Shown here: in pieces, positions 21,021 to 29,714 of the stretch
Position numbering within the stretch: position 1 is the first letter of the stretch
How the letters are laid out: each line of letters opens with the position of its first letter
From: Polynucleobacter arcticus
GTDB lineage: Bacteria; Pseudomonadota; Gammaproteobacteria; Burkholderiales; Burkholderiaceae
Reading direction: 5' to 3'
Length of the DNA: 64,000 nucleotides
NCBI RefSeq assembly: GCF_013307205.1
Contig: NZ_CP028940.1
Coordinates: forward strand, 413,787 to 477,786
The notes under the pieces: model-generated
What the model saw: only the letters and a program-made list of their open reading frames with translations
Told to the model about the DNA's origin: nothing
Databases searched by the model: none
Program-made: the position numbers and the translations under genes

Positions 21021-21362
21021 TCAAGCACTCAGAGCGAGTAATGCAATCTCCGGCGCTCTATCCAAAATTTTCAACAAAGCTTTTGCTGCGCCAGTGGGGC
21101 TGCGCTTTCCTTGCTCCCAGTTGCGAATAGTCTCCAAAGAAACCTCGATCCGCTTTGAGAACTCTTGCTGAGATAAGCCAATTCTCTCGCGCACCCCTTT
21201 TGCATATTGAGCAGCATCCATCATGGCATCTGCATCATCTTGCTGCTGGTGCAATTTAATCAGGCGCTCTGACGTCGCATCCAGTAATTTTTTATCTACA
21301 AAGCCCTTAGGAAAGCTGCTGGGATCATTCAGATCCACGCTAACTCGAGTGATTTTCTTCAT
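21021..21362 (-). CDS. XRE-type antitoxin of a BrnT toxin pair
   Basis: 113 residues. The N-terminal ~50 residues (DPSSFPKGFVDKKLLDATSERLIKLHQQQDD) are the toxin-facing part. Residues 54-100 are an XRE helix-turn-helix (VRERIGLSQQEFSKRIEVSLETIRNWEQGKRSPTGAAKALLKIL). The gene overlaps the 3' end of the BrnT-like gene by 23 bases, as expected for a type II toxin-antitoxin operon with the toxin first. This HTH form replaces the ribbon-helix-helix BrnA seen in Brucella. It probably neutralises the toxin and represses its own promoter through the palindrome at 21626-21648. It is one of the few accessory genes in the window. Confidence 0.85.
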   Translation of the reverse strand: MKKITRVSVDLNDPSSFPKGFVDKKLLDATSERLIKLHQQQDDADAMMDAAQYAKGVRERIGLSQQEFSKRIEVSLETIRNWEQGKRSPTGAAKALLKILDRAPEIALLALSA

Positions 21363-21618
21363 AAAGCCTCACCTCCCTACGATTTGCCCGCCTGGCTGAA
21401 ATAACCCTGATTGCTAGCGGCCTCTTTGTATAAATGACTACAAATACTTTTTGATCTATGACGCCTAGCGCCCGAAATCGCTCTTCCCCGTAGTCCCAAC
21501 GTTGGTCTTTTTCTATCAACAAATTTGGATCTGCAAAAATTGATATTACATATGTGAAATCAAAATTTCGAGAGATCTGGCATAAGTTACTTTTAGCCAT
21601 ATCCCATTCAAAATCCAT
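21340..21618 (-). CDS. brnT: BrnT family ribonuclease toxin
   Basis: 92 residues, matching BrnT along its whole length: FEWDMAKSNLCQISRNFDF at the N-terminus, the WDYGEERFRALGVIDQKVFVVIYTKRP core, and IRVISARRANRREVRLYEE at the C-terminus, whose Arg/His positions form the RelE-like RNase active site. BrnT toxins inhibit translation by cleaving RNA. The N-terminal KHG motif usual after EWD-x-AK-x-N is altered (N-L-C-Q-I-S), which may affect activity. The ATG lies seven bases after a -10 element and has no SD, so the mRNA is probably leaderless. Co-operonic with the XRE antitoxin. Confidence 0.85.
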   Translation of the reverse strand: MDFEWDMAKSNLCQISRNFDFTYVISIFADPNLLIEKDQRWDYGEERFRALGVIDQKVFVVIYTKRPLAIRVISARRANRREVRLYEENHSS

Positions 21619-21625
21619 TGGTTAT

Positions 21626-21655
21626 ATTGTAGGCCATTGGCCTACAATTAGTCAA
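21626..21655 (-). promoter_or_regulatory. Promoter and 23-bp palindromic operator of the BrnT/XRE operon
   Basis: Minus strand: -35 TTGACT (21655-21650), 18-base spacer, -10 TACAAT (21631-21626). A perfect palindrome of 11 bp arms around one central base (21626-21648; arm ATTGTAGGCCA) covers the spacer and the -10. Binding of the XRE antitoxin here would block RNA polymerase, the standard autoregulation of type II modules. The toxin start codon follows seven bases after the -10. Confidence 0.75.
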
Positions 21656-21818
21656 GAAGCCTTGAGCTCGCATCTATAGGCCTCACTACAGAAAGCCTTA
21701 AAATGAAAGACATAAAGCATTCATGGCTTTAATAGCAGAGAATAGATTCAATCTTCAGCAGCATGGCTTTGCCTCTTTGCTAAGATCAAACGCACATTAA
21801 TCACTAACCGGAGTATTT

Positions 21819-22355
21819 ATGAGTTACGACAAGGTCAGCCCAGGTAAGAAAATCCCAGAAACATTCAACGTCATTATTGAGATCCCAATGAATGCGGATC
21901 CAGTGAAGTATGAAGTGGATAAAGAAACTGGTTGCCTATTCGTAGATCGCTTCATGGGAACAGCAATGCACTACCCATGCAATTATGGTTACATCCCAAA
22001 AACAGTTGCTGGTGATGGCGATCCTGTAGACGTACTCGTCATTACCCCGTTTGCATTGGTGCCAGGCTCAGTCATTAGTTGCCGCGCTATCGGCATGTTA
22101 GAGATGGAAGATGAAGGCGGGCAAGATGCAAAGTTGTTAGCCGTTCCAGAAGACAAGATTTTGCCAATTTATAAAAATTTGCAGAAACCAGAAGATGTCA
22201 ATGAATTGCTCCTCGCCCAAATTCAACACTTCTTCGAGCACTACAAAGATCTCGAAAAAGGTAAGTGGGTGAAAGTAAAAGGTTGGACTGGTGTTGCAGG
22301 TGCCCATAAAGAAATTTTGGACGGCATCGAAGGCTACGCTAAGTCACAGCAGTAA
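21819..22355 (+). CDS. ppa: Inorganic pyrophosphatase (family I)
   Basis: 178 residues, a standard bacterial family I enzyme. It has the substrate-binding [35 protein letters not shown] and the metal-binding signature [12 protein letters not shown]. It hydrolyses PPi to phosphate in the cytoplasm and so drives nucleotide, tRNA-charging and activation reactions. A SD-like CGGAG lies upstream of ATG 21819. The gene is followed 11 bases later by nadE, which releases PPi; co-transcription is likely. The gap between the toxin promoter and this gene holds no further feature that I can see. Confidence 0.96.
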   Translation: MSYDKVSPGKKIPETFNVIIEIPMNADPVKYEVDKETGCLFVDRFMGTAMHYPCNYGYIPKTVAGDGDPVDVLVITPFALVPGSVISCRAIGMLEMEDEGGQDAKLLAVPEDKILPIYKNLQKPEDVNELLLAQIQHFFEHYKDLEKGKWVKVKGWTGVAGAHKEILDGIEGYAKSQQ

Positions 22356-22366
22356 TTGCATCGTCA

Positions 22367-23992
22367 TTGGGAGTGAACTCACAAAAGATCGCCCTAGCGC
22401 AAATCAACCCACATTTGGGTGATTTGCCTGGCAATGCGCAGCTGATCTCTCAAGCTGCCGCTAGTGCATATGCGCAAGGTGCGAATCTTGTTCTCACGCC
22501 AGAGCTCTCCCTTACCGGCTACCCCCCAGAAGATTTACTCTTGCGCCCTGCTTTTATTGAGGCCGCAGATCGCGAGCTCAACCGCCTCATACTTGAACTC
22601 CAACAATTTCCGGGGCTCACTGTCATTATTGGCCATCCCAAAAAGACCGCTGCAGGATTGCAAAACTATGCCTCCGTCATTCTCGATGGCAAGGTGATTG
22701 CTGGCTATGCCAAGCAAGAGCTACCTAATCATGAAGTATTTGATGAAGTGCGTTATTTCAGGCCGGGCAATGAGGCCTGCGTCTTTGAGCATGCGGGCAT
22801 TCGATATGGCGTGATTCTTTGTGAAGATGCTTGGCATGCGGGTCCCGCTAAACAAGCTCATGAAGCTGGCGCCCAAGTTTTACTGGTTCTCAACGCCTCA
22901 CCTTATCACCTCCAAAAAGAGGCTTTACGTATTGAAGTGCTGCGCAAACAGATTGCCGTAAGCAAAATGCCTTTGGTCTATGTTAACGCTGTGGGAGGAC
23001 AAGATGAATTGGTTTTTGATGGTGGTTCATTTGCTTTAAATAGCGCAGGCGAAGTTGTGATGGCTATGCCGCAGTTTGAGACTGCTCTTGGCTATGTAGA
23101 TGTCAATGCATCTGCTGATTTAGAGCCAGGAACAATGGTTATTCCTTCTAACGTGGAAGCTCAAGCTTACCAAGCGCTTGTTTTAGGTGTGCGCGACTAT
23201 GTTCAGAAGAATCGTTTTCCAGGAGTCATTATTGGCCTCTCCGGAGGTGTTGACTCCGCATTAGTGCTGGCAATTGCAGTAGATGCTTTAGGTGCAGATA
23301 AAGTGCGTACCGTCATGATGGCCTCACGCTATACCGCCGACATCTCCTGGATCGATGCTAGAGAAATGGCCCAAAATCTGGACGTTCAATACGATGAGAT
23401 TCCGATTAGCGCACCGGTTGATGCTCTAGAGCATGCCTTGGCTGAGCAGTTCAAAGGCCTCAAGCTGGATGCCACTGAAGAGAATATTCAGGCGCGAGTG
23501 CGCGGTACTCTACTAATGGCCCTCTCCAATAAAACTGGCCGCCTCGTTCTCACTACTGGCAATAAGAGTGAGATGGCAGTGGGCTACTGCACTTTATATG
23601 GCGATATGGCTGGCGGCTTCGCCGTTATTAAGGATATCGCCAAGACCTTGGTATATCGATTGTGTGCCTACCGCAACAGTATTAGCCCAATTATTCCAGA
23701 ACGCATTCTGACGCGCGCTCCCTCCGCAGAATTACGTCCCGATCAGACCGATCAAGATAGCCTACCGTCGTATGAAGTATTGGATGGGATCGTAGAGCGT
23801 TATATGGAACAAAATCAATCCATTGACCAAATTATTGATGCTGGGTTTGATCCCGAGAGTGTTGAAAAAGTGACCCACCTAATAAAGCTCAACGAGTACA
23901 AGCGTCGCCAAGCGCCTCCTGGTGTACGGGTAACCACAAGGGCTTTTGGGCGTGACTGGCGTTATCCTATTACCTCTCAATTTAGAGCCTAA
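22367..23992 (+). CDS. nadE: NAD+ synthetase, glutamine-hydrolysing
   Basis: 541 residues in two domains. The N-terminal nitrilase-type glutaminase (about 1-260) has the LVLTPELSLTGYPPEDLL Glu, AGYAKQELPNH Lys and GVILCEDAWH Cys triad. The C-terminal ammonia-dependent synthetase (about 280-541) has GLSGGVDSALVLAIA (ATP PP-motif) and TGNKSEMAVGYCTLYGDMAGGFAV. It makes NAD+ from nicotinic-acid adenine dinucleotide with glutamine as nitrogen donor. The start is TTG 22367 or GTG 22373; neither has a good SD, so the exact N-terminus is open. It lies between ppa and a PII gene, a frequent order in betaproteobacteria. Confidence 0.95.
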   Translation: MGVNSQKIALAQINPHLGDLPGNAQLISQAAASAYAQGANLVLTPELSLTGYPPEDLLLRPAFIEAADRELNRLILELQQFPGLTVIIGHPKKTAAGLQNYASVILDGKVIAGYAKQELPNHEVFDEVRYFRPGNEACVFEHAGIRYGVILCEDAWHAGPAKQAHEAGAQVLLVLNASPYHLQKEALRIEVLRKQIAVSKMPLVYVNAVGGQDELVFDGGSFALNSAGEVVMAMPQFETALGYVDVNASADLEPGTMVIPSNVEAQAYQALVLGVRDYVQKNRFPGVIIGLSGGVDSALVLAIAVDALGADKVRTVMMASRYTADISWIDAREMAQNLDVQYDEIPISAPVDALEHALAEQFKGLKLDATEENIQARVRGTLLMALSNKTGRLVLTTGNKSEMAVGYCTLYGDMAGGFAVIKDIAKTLVYRLCAYRNSISPIIPERILTRAPSAELRPDQTDQDSLPSYEVLDGIVERYMEQNQSIDQIIDAGFDPESVEKVTHLIKLNEYKRRQAPPGVRVTTRAFGRDWRYPITSQFRA

Positions 23993-24053
23993 GCAGGATG
24001 GCGAGGCCTTTTAAGGCATTTCATTGCAGTTCTAGGTATGATTACCGTATTAA

Positions 24054-24401
<348 letters not shown>

Positions 24402-24416
24402 ACACCTGCATTCAAT

Positions 24417-24441
24417 ACGCTAACTCCCTCGGGGTTAGCGT
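24417..24441. terminator. Hairpin between convergent glnB and rodZ-like gene
   Basis: The arms ACGCTAAC and GTTAGCGT (8 bp, perfect) flank a nine-base loop. No strong U-run follows on either strand, so it is a weak or factor-assisted terminator. It reaches into the last codons of the minus-strand gene. Confidence 0.45.
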
Positions 24442-25493
24442 AACTGAGAATCCGTCCGATCCGAAGACGGAACCATTACTTCAGAAGCTTCCAAAATCAG
24501 TGTTTTGACATTCGGATTTGAAAGACGCACCTTCGCGCCCTGAAAAAATACTTCTGCCTGAGCAAGACTATTAGTGAGCACTTTAAATGGTGGCCTACCA
24601 TTAAAAGATGCACCCACTCCTGGCTCTATCATCCTGTTTTGGACCTTTCCGGAAGCATCGCTCACACAAACTACTTGCTTTGCTTTCACTTGAATGTAAA
24701 CCACGTCAGCTGCTTTGCGAGGCGCATCTGGCTTATAGCTAATGATGCCCTCCTCAGGAGGACAAGCGGTTGAAATCTCAGCACCGGTGGAGGCAACCGC
24801 AGCTACCGTCGCTACTGAAGCAACTGGTACCGGCTCCGCTGGAGTTGCTACAGAAACTGGCTCAACAATCTCTTCCTTAACAAGGATGATTTCTGCTGGC
24901 TTGTCTGCGAAAAATAATGGTCGTAAGTTGATTACCGAAAATACGATAGCGGCAAATACACTCAGACTAAGTAAAAGCTTTTTTTGTGAAGTCGATTTTG
25001 TCTTACCTGCTGATCTGGTAAATGACACTTCTTTAGCTTGCACTTTTGTGGCGGACTCTTTTATTTCTTCTTCAATTCCTGTTTCGGGTAACTGAGCCTC
25101 CTTCACCTGCTTTTTTGCTTCGACAGTATCTTGTTTTTGATCTACCTTATTGGTGGAAACTTTTTTAGCCGCATCCACCTTTAGATTCTTGACTGCCTTC
25201 ACCTCCGCTATCGGCAGCTCCACTATTGCGTCATGCTTTTTCTCTAAAGTTTGCACGCCATAGTCAAACGCATCTTGATCATTTAACTGGAGGAGTCCGG
25301 CTACTTTCTTGGCAGCGGTGACTTTAATTTGAGCACCGTAAAAAGAACTTATCTCACCATTTTCGATTTGCTCAATTTGGCGGGTGGAAAGGCAAGCCAT
25401 ACCACCCAAATCCTTGGTGCTTAAGCCGAGCTTCTCTCGAGCCTTTGTAAAGGCCTCCTTGCGAATCTCGGGGAGCTTTGGATTAGTAGTCAC
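24435..25493 (-). CDS. RodZ-like helix-turn-helix membrane protein
   Basis: 352 residues with the RodZ layout. An N-terminal cytoplasmic HTH (about 12-60, REKLGLSTKDLGGMACLSTRQIEQIENGE) is followed by a Lys/Glu-rich linker (90-170), one transmembrane helix (about 173-196) and a Pro/Val/Ala-rich periplasmic stretch. The C-terminal beta domain (about 265-345) is of DUF4115 type (YIQVKAKQVVCVSDASGKVQ...PPFKVLTNSLAQAEVFFQGAKVRL). RodZ proteins link MreB to the elongation machinery. The HTH is more degenerate than in E. coli RodZ, and typical RodZ neighbours (ispG, pilF, hisS) are absent, so this may be a paralogue and not the shape-determining copy. Confidence 0.7.
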   Translation of the reverse strand: MTTNPKLPEIRKEAFTKAREKLGLSTKDLGGMACLSTRQIEQIENGEISSFYGAQIKVTAAKKVAGLLQLNDQDAFDYGVQTLEKKHDAIVELPIAEVKAVKNLKVDAAKKVSTNKVDQKQDTVEAKKQVKEAQLPETGIEEEIKESATKVQAKEVSFTRSAGKTKSTSQKKLLLSLSVFAAIVFSVINLRPLFFADKPAEIILVKEEIVEPVSVATPAEPVPVASVATVAAVASTGAEISTACPPEEGIISYKPDAPRKAADVVYIQVKAKQVVCVSDASGKVQNRMIEPGVGASFNGRPPFKVLTNSLAQAEVFFQGAKVRLSNPNVKTLILEASEVMVPSSDRTDSQLR

Positions 25494-25574
25494 AAATTAC
25501 TTTAAGCGATTTATGTGTCAAAAATGTTGCCACATCATAGTGCCTATACTTGGCGAGGGAAATTAGCCTAACAG

Positions 25575-26201
25575 CTAGGTATTCTGAGTGTTTTCAAGAT
25601 CAGATTCAAGGTATTTTGCGACCAATGTTTGCACAGATTCCACATTCATCTTATCCATCACTCTAGCCTTATGCACCTTAATGGTTGCGTCCGTTGTTCC
25701 TAGTTTGACGGCAATATCCTTGTTAAGCAATCCCTTCACTAGCCAAAAGCATACTTCTTTCTCTCTAGGGGTTAAAGTGGCGAAGTCTTTTTTCGTCTCT
25801 ACCTCCTTGGAAATACGCTTGAGCTGGCGTCTATCAAACTCCAAGGCATCGGCAACAGCCTTCAGCAAATCATCCAAGTTGAAGGGCTTGAAGAGAAAAT
25901 CGACAGCCCCCTGTTTAAGACTTTTCACAATCTGATGAGGATGGCTCTGCCCGCTTACAAAGACAATCGGGGTTTTTCGGCCTATTTTTAGTAGTTTTTC
26001 CTGCAAATCAAGCCCTGTCACATCTGGCATTTGCATATCCAACAGAATGACTGCTGGAGCTACCGGTAGCGAATGCTCTAAAAATGTCACTGCCGAGGAA
26101 AAGTCCTCCACTACATAACCCACATCTTTGAGCATCCTAGACAAGGAGGTTCGCATGGACTCGTCGTCGTCAATTAGGTAGATATGGCCAGCTTTAGTCA
26201 T
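25575..26201 (-). CDS. FixJ/NarL-type response regulator
   Basis: About 208 residues from the ATG at 26201 (MTKAGHIYLIDDDESMRT); the frame reaches 26255, but that leader is not family-like. Receiver domain: acidic pocket DDDE, phospho-acceptor in ILLDMQMPD, then VFVSGQSH and the switch Lys in LFKPF. C-terminal LuxR-type HTH: TPREKEVCFWLVKGLLNKDIAVKLGTTDATIKVHKARVMDKM. The HTH line TIKVHKARVM is that of the FixJ/TtrR/StyR subfamily. No sensor kinase gene is adjacent on either side, so the partner and target are unknown. It is divergent from ilvD. Confidence 0.88.
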   Translation of the reverse strand: MTKAGHIYLIDDDESMRTSLSRMLKDVGYVVEDFSSAVTFLEHSLPVAPAVILLDMQMPDVTGLDLQEKLLKIGRKTPIVFVSGQSHPHQIVKSLKQGAVDFLFKPFNLDDLLKAVADALEFDRRQLKRISKEVETKKDFATLTPREKEVCFWLVKGLLNKDIAVKLGTTDATIKVHKARVMDKMNVESVQTLVAKYLESDLENTQNT

Positions 26202-26430
26202 TGAATTTAAAAGAAAAAGTAATAGATAAAGCAATGTACTGGAGCTTTTTTGCAAAGGATATTAGCTCTCAAGCTAATGATAGGATTCAATCTGCAAATA
26301 CAATAGAAAAATCAGCTTGTTGCAGTGCGTCAAGAAATCAGGGAAAGCTCACATAAAACCCCTGCATTCCCAGTTGTCTCACGGCACAATAGAGCTTTTC
26401 GACAAATTCTTTTCTGGAGTCCATATCAGC

Positions 26431-28119
26431 ATGAAACGCCTCAACGAACGCTCGCGCAATGTTACTGAAGGGGTTGCTCGTGCGCCCAATCGCTCTATGT
26501 ATTACGCGATGGGCTATGAAGAACAGGATTTTGTAAAACCTATGGTCGGCGTGGCCAATGGTCATGCAACCATTACCCCTTGCAATAGCGGATTACAAAA
26601 ATTAGCAGATGCTGCAGTCCTCGCCTTGGAAGAGGCTGGTGCTAAATCGCAAATGTTTGGCGTGCCAACAGTCTCCGATGGCATCGGCATGGGTACCGAG
26701 GGCATGAAATATTCCCTCGTATCCCGCGAAGTGATTGCTGACAGTATTGAAACTTGCGTCAATGGTTTGTGGCAAGACGGTGTTGTCGTTATCGGTGGCT
26801 GCGACAAAAACATGCCAGGCGGCATGATGGCGATGGCGCGCACCAATGTACCTAGTATTTATGTTTATGGTGGCACCATCAAGCCAGGTCACTACAAAGG
26901 CAAAGAGCTCAACATTGTTTCCGCGTTTGAAGCGGTTGGTGAATTTACCTCTGGCCGTTTAAACGAGGAAGATCTGAAGGGCGTTGAGCAGAATGCTTGT
27001 CCAGGTAGCGGCTCTTGCGGCGGTATGTATACAGCCAATACGATGAGCTCCTCGTTTGAAGCCCTTGGCATGAGTCTGCCCTACTCTTCTACTATGTCGA
27101 ACGTAGATGCGGAGAAAGTCGCCAGTGCACATGAATCAGCGATTGTTTTAGTAGAGGCGATCAAGAAGAATTTACGTCCGCGTGACATCATTACCAAAAA
27201 ATCAATTGAGAATGCAGTGAGCGTCATCATGGCAGTGGGCGGCTCTACAAATGCCGTACTCCATTACCTAGCCATCACCAGCGCCGCTGAAATCGATTGG
27301 ACGATTGATGACTTTGAGCGTATTCGTAAACGTGTTCCCGTGATTGCGGATATGAAACCTTCAGGTCAATATTTAGCAACCGATCTTCACCAAGCTGGCG
27401 GTATTCCGCAAGTAATGAAGATCTTGCTAGATGGTGGACTTTTGCATGGCGATTGCATGACGATCACTGGTAAAACGATTGCGGAAACATTAAAAGATGT
27501 TCCATCCGTACCGCGCGCAGACCAAAAAGTCATTCGCACTTTAGACAACCCTTTGTATAAGCAAGGTCACTTGGCTATTCTGAAGGGCAATATCTCTCCC
27601 GAGGGTTGTGTTGCCAAGATTACTGGCCTGAAGAACCCATCGATTACTGGCCCTGCCCGTGTATTTGATTCGGAGGACGATGCCATGGCTGCCATCATGG
27701 CGCAGAAGATTAAAGATGGTGATGTCATGGTCATTCGCTACGAGGGCCCTAAAGGCGGTCCCGGCATGCGCGAGATGCTGGCCCCGACCTCTGCCCTGGT
27801 TGGTCAAGGCTTAGGCGAGACAGTAGGCCTAATCACTGATGGACGCTTCTCTGGCGGCACTTGGGGCATGGTGGTAGGTCACGTTGCTCCTGAGGCATTT
27901 GTAGGCGGCACTATTGCTCTCATCGAAGAAGGTGACTCAGTCACGATCGATGCTCATAAGCTACTCATTCAACTCAATGTGAGTGATGAAGAGATTGCGA
28001 AACGTCGCGCTGCTTGGGTACAGCCTAAACCACGCTATACCCGTGGCCTATTAGCGAAATATGCCCGCTTGGCTAGTTCAGCTAGTAAAGGTGCAGTAAC
28101 GGATCTGAATTTAGATTAA
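26431..28119 (+). CDS. ilvD: Dihydroxy-acid dehydratase
   Basis: About 562 residues from ATG 26431 ([23 protein letters not shown]), which has GGAG 11 bases upstream; the frame opens earlier at 26317, but that part is not family-like. Fe-S ligand motifs are [12 protein letters not shown] and [18 protein letters not shown]; further signatures are [15 protein letters not shown] and [21 protein letters not shown] near the C-terminus. It dehydrates 2,3-dihydroxy acids in valine, isoleucine and pantothenate synthesis. It stands alone, not with ilvBNC, and ends at a strong terminator. No attenuator leader peptide rich in branched-chain residues is seen upstream. Confidence 0.95.
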   Translation: MKRLNERSRNVTEGVARAPNRSMYYAMGYEEQDFVKPMVGVANGHATITPCNSGLQKLADAAVLALEEAGAKSQMFGVPTVSDGIGMGTEGMKYSLVSREVIADSIETCVNGLWQDGVVVIGGCDKNMPGGMMAMARTNVPSIYVYGGTIKPGHYKGKELNIVSAFEAVGEFTSGRLNEEDLKGVEQNACPGSGSCGGMYTANTMSSSFEALGMSLPYSSTMSNVDAEKVASAHESAIVLVEAIKKNLRPRDIITKKSIENAVSVIMAVGGSTNAVLHYLAITSAAEIDWTIDDFERIRKRVPVIADMKPSGQYLATDLHQAGGIPQVMKILLDGGLLHGDCMTITGKTIAETLKDVPSVPRADQKVIRTLDNPLYKQGHLAILKGNISPEGCVAKITGLKNPSITGPARVFDSEDDAMAAIMAQKIKDGDVMVIRYEGPKGGPGMREMLAPTSALVGQGLGETVGLITDGRFSGGTWGMVVGHVAPEAFVGGTIALIEEGDSVTIDAHKLLIQLNVSDEEIAKRRAAWVQPKPRYTRGLLAKYARLASSASKGAVTDLNLD

Positions 28120-28141
28120 AGCAATAAGCAATCAAAGCAAA

Positions 28142-28170
28142 AGCCCCTAGATAAAACTAGGGGCTTTTTT
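28142..28170 (+). terminator. Rho-independent terminator after ilvD
   Basis: The stem AGCCCCTAG/CTAGGGGCT with an ATAAAA loop is followed by six T. It starts 22 bases after the ilvD stop. An A-run on the other side makes it usable for the minus-strand copper cluster as well. Confidence 0.9.
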
Positions 28171-28201
28171 ATATCGAGAAAGCTTCAGTCTAGGACAGCA
28201 C

Positions 28202-28669
28202 TTAGTGCTTCATTGCGCCACCAATTGCATTCACTGGCATCTTCACCTCTACTTCGCCTGCCCTAGCAAACTTGAGTTTTACAGGAACAGTTTCTCCAGC
28301 AGCTAAAGGCGCCTTAATGTTCATAAACATTAAATGTAGGCCACCTGGTTTGAGTTCAACAGAACCGCCGGCAGGTACCGCCACTTCTTTTAATTGACGC
28401 ATTCTCATGACATTACCATCCATCGCCATTTCATGTAACTGAACTTCGCCAGCAACCGGTGAGCTTGCAGAAATCAGTTGATCGGCAGCCCCTTTATTTT
28501 CAATCTTCATAAAGCCACCGGCGACTTGCTGACCTGGAACAGTGGCACGCGTGTAGGCATTCTCAATTTGTACATTTCCCACTATTGCGTTTTGTGCTTG
28601 TGCCGTAATTGCTAAGCCAAAACCGGCTGCGGTAACGAGCACTACGTTTAATAAAAAGTTGCGATTCAT
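28202..28669 (-). CDS. Periplasmic copper chaperone PCu(A)C
   Basis: 155 residues: a signal peptide (about 1-26, ending AQAQ) and a DUF461/PCuAC domain. The copper-binding His/Met set is visible: VQLHEMAMDGNVMRM and, about 25 residues on, GGLHLMFMNIK, matching H-(x)n-M-(x)n-H-x-M. A His-containing C-terminal end (MKH) may add a ligand. These proteins deliver Cu(I) to the CuA site of cytochrome c oxidase or to other periplasmic targets. It is the third gene of a minus-strand trio (DUF2946, DsrE-like, PCuAC) suggesting metal or thiol handling. ATG 28669 is preceded by an AGGAG-like SD. Confidence 0.9.
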   Translation of the reverse strand: MNRNFLLNVVLVTAAGFGLAITAQAQNAIVGNVQIENAYTRATVPGQQVAGGFMKIENKGAADQLISASSPVAGEVQLHEMAMDGNVMRMRQLKEVAVPAGGSVELKPGGLHLMFMNIKAPLAAGETVPVKLKFARAGEVEVKMPVNAIGGAMKH

Positions 28670-28764
28670 TTATATATTCTCCTAATTCTTGTTTAATTCC
28701 GAAGTATTTTTCGGGTTCATTTCTCAAAGTATGCCTACTTATTAGCGCAATCAAAATTGCATCA

Positions 28765-29181
28765 CTACCAGCTCATCGTCTTGGTGCCGTCCTTAAAAAG
28801 TGCATCACCGGTCACCTTGGGGCCACCTAGCTTTACTCCAGCCACAAGATCAGGTTCGGAATAACCCGCTTGCTTTAAGCATGGTGGACACATGATGACT
28901 AAGGCTCCAGTATTGATGACTTCGGATAAAGCTTGTTGCTGCTCAGCATGCTTACTAGATCCCGCCTTTACACCCAATATCACCGCCTTGTCGTTTAAAA
29001 AAATGGTTAGCGGATGACCAGTGGAAGAATGGTGCTTACCAAAGTTGATCGCCATTAAAGAACGATTCGCTTCATCAGTAGATAGATTGATAAATAGCGG
29101 ATCATTTGCTGCAGATAGCACTAATGGGGACACTACAAATACTGATGCCAAAACCAATATTTTGAATAATTTTTTCAACAT
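28765..29181 (-). CDS. Exported DsrE-family protein
   Basis: 138 residues. The signal peptide (about 1-24) ends LSAA. The mature domain looks like the DsrE/DsrF fold: PLFINLSTDEANRSLMAINFGKHHSSTGHPLTIFLNDKAVILG, then the cysteine-bearing helix LVIMCPPCLKQAGYSEPDLVAGVKL. The CPPC pair is where sulfur carriers of this fold hold their reactive thiol. Cytoplasmic DsrE proteins relay sulfane sulfur; exported forms such as this one are uncharacterised and often lie near copper or thiosulfate genes. Here it sits between a DUF2946 protein and PCu(A)C, so a role in periplasmic copper or disulfide chemistry is plausible but inferred. Confidence 0.8.
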   Translation of the reverse strand: MLKKLFKILVLASVFVVSPLVLSAANDPLFINLSTDEANRSLMAINFGKHHSSTGHPLTIFLNDKAVILGVKAGSSKHAEQQQALSEVINTGALVIMCPPCLKQAGYSEPDLVAGVKLGGPKVTGDALFKDGTKTMSW

Positions 29182-29249
29182 GACAACTCCTCTTCAATTT
29201 CAGCAAGTTACTTGCTCAATGTACGGCTTAAAACCGTGACCTAAAAAAA

Positions 29250-29627
29250 TCAGGCTATAGAAGGAGGTGCTGCAGAAGGAGGGGTTAACCAAACAGCGAG
29301 TGGTTTGGGCGATTGATAGAAAAGCTGTGGCAACAAAGCCAGATTTTGCGGTGCTTGGAATGTGAGGCTGGTATTGAATGCTGGAGTAATCGTATTCTGG
29401 GCCAGGCAATATGGGCATGGCTGGGCTGAGTCAGCCAACTCTATCTGACCTTCAGCTTGAACATGAATCTGCATCTTCATACCCTCTGCAGAACAGATTT
29501 CCATCGCAAAACCTTGGCCATGGTTCGCAAGCGATACCGCCTGAGAAACTGCAGGCGCAAGCGCACTCATGGCGATTGCTAAAGCAGCAATCCAATGGAT
29601 GAGGCGGTTTTTGTGGAAACTCATCAT
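29250..29627 (-). CDS. DUF2946 family exported/membrane protein
   Basis: 125 residues: an N-terminal hydrophobic segment (WIAALAIAMSALAPAVSQA) followed by EICSAEG and, about 40 residues later, QPCPYCLAQ, the paired-cysteine pattern of DUF2946 proteins. The C-terminus ends in Pro/Ser/Ala residues (PPSAAPPS), also typical of the family. DUF2946 genes are repeatedly found next to copper-related outer membrane receptors and PCu(A)C genes. A second ATG one codon downstream is an alternative start. It leads the copper-linked trio; no TonB receptor gene is present here. Confidence 0.78.
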   Translation of the reverse strand: MMSFHKNRLIHWIAALAIAMSALAPAVSQAVSLANHGQGFAMEICSAEGMKMQIHVQAEGQIELADSAQPCPYCLAQNTITPAFNTSLTFQAPQNLALLPQLFYQSPKPLAVWLTPPSAAPPSIA

Positions 29628-29659
29628 TTCGAAGATTTTATCGGATTTTTGCAGAAATA

Positions 29660-29683
29660 GAAAAAGGGGGCTTATGCCCCCTT
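29660..29683 (-). terminator. Rho-independent terminator after tctA
   Basis: Minus strand: stem AAGGGGGC/GCCCCCTT, loop ATAA, then a T-run (complement of 29661-29665). It lies about 30 bases beyond the tctA stop. On the plus strand the following CTCTTTT is a weaker tract. Confidence 0.85.
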
Positions 29684-29714
29684 CTCTTTTGCTGCATCTT
29701 CGTTTTTGACTAGA

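Noticed and set aside
26317..26430. Attenuator leader peptide upstream of ilvD
   Set aside because: The frame before ATG 26431 has no run of Ile, Leu or Val codons and no paired terminator hairpins.
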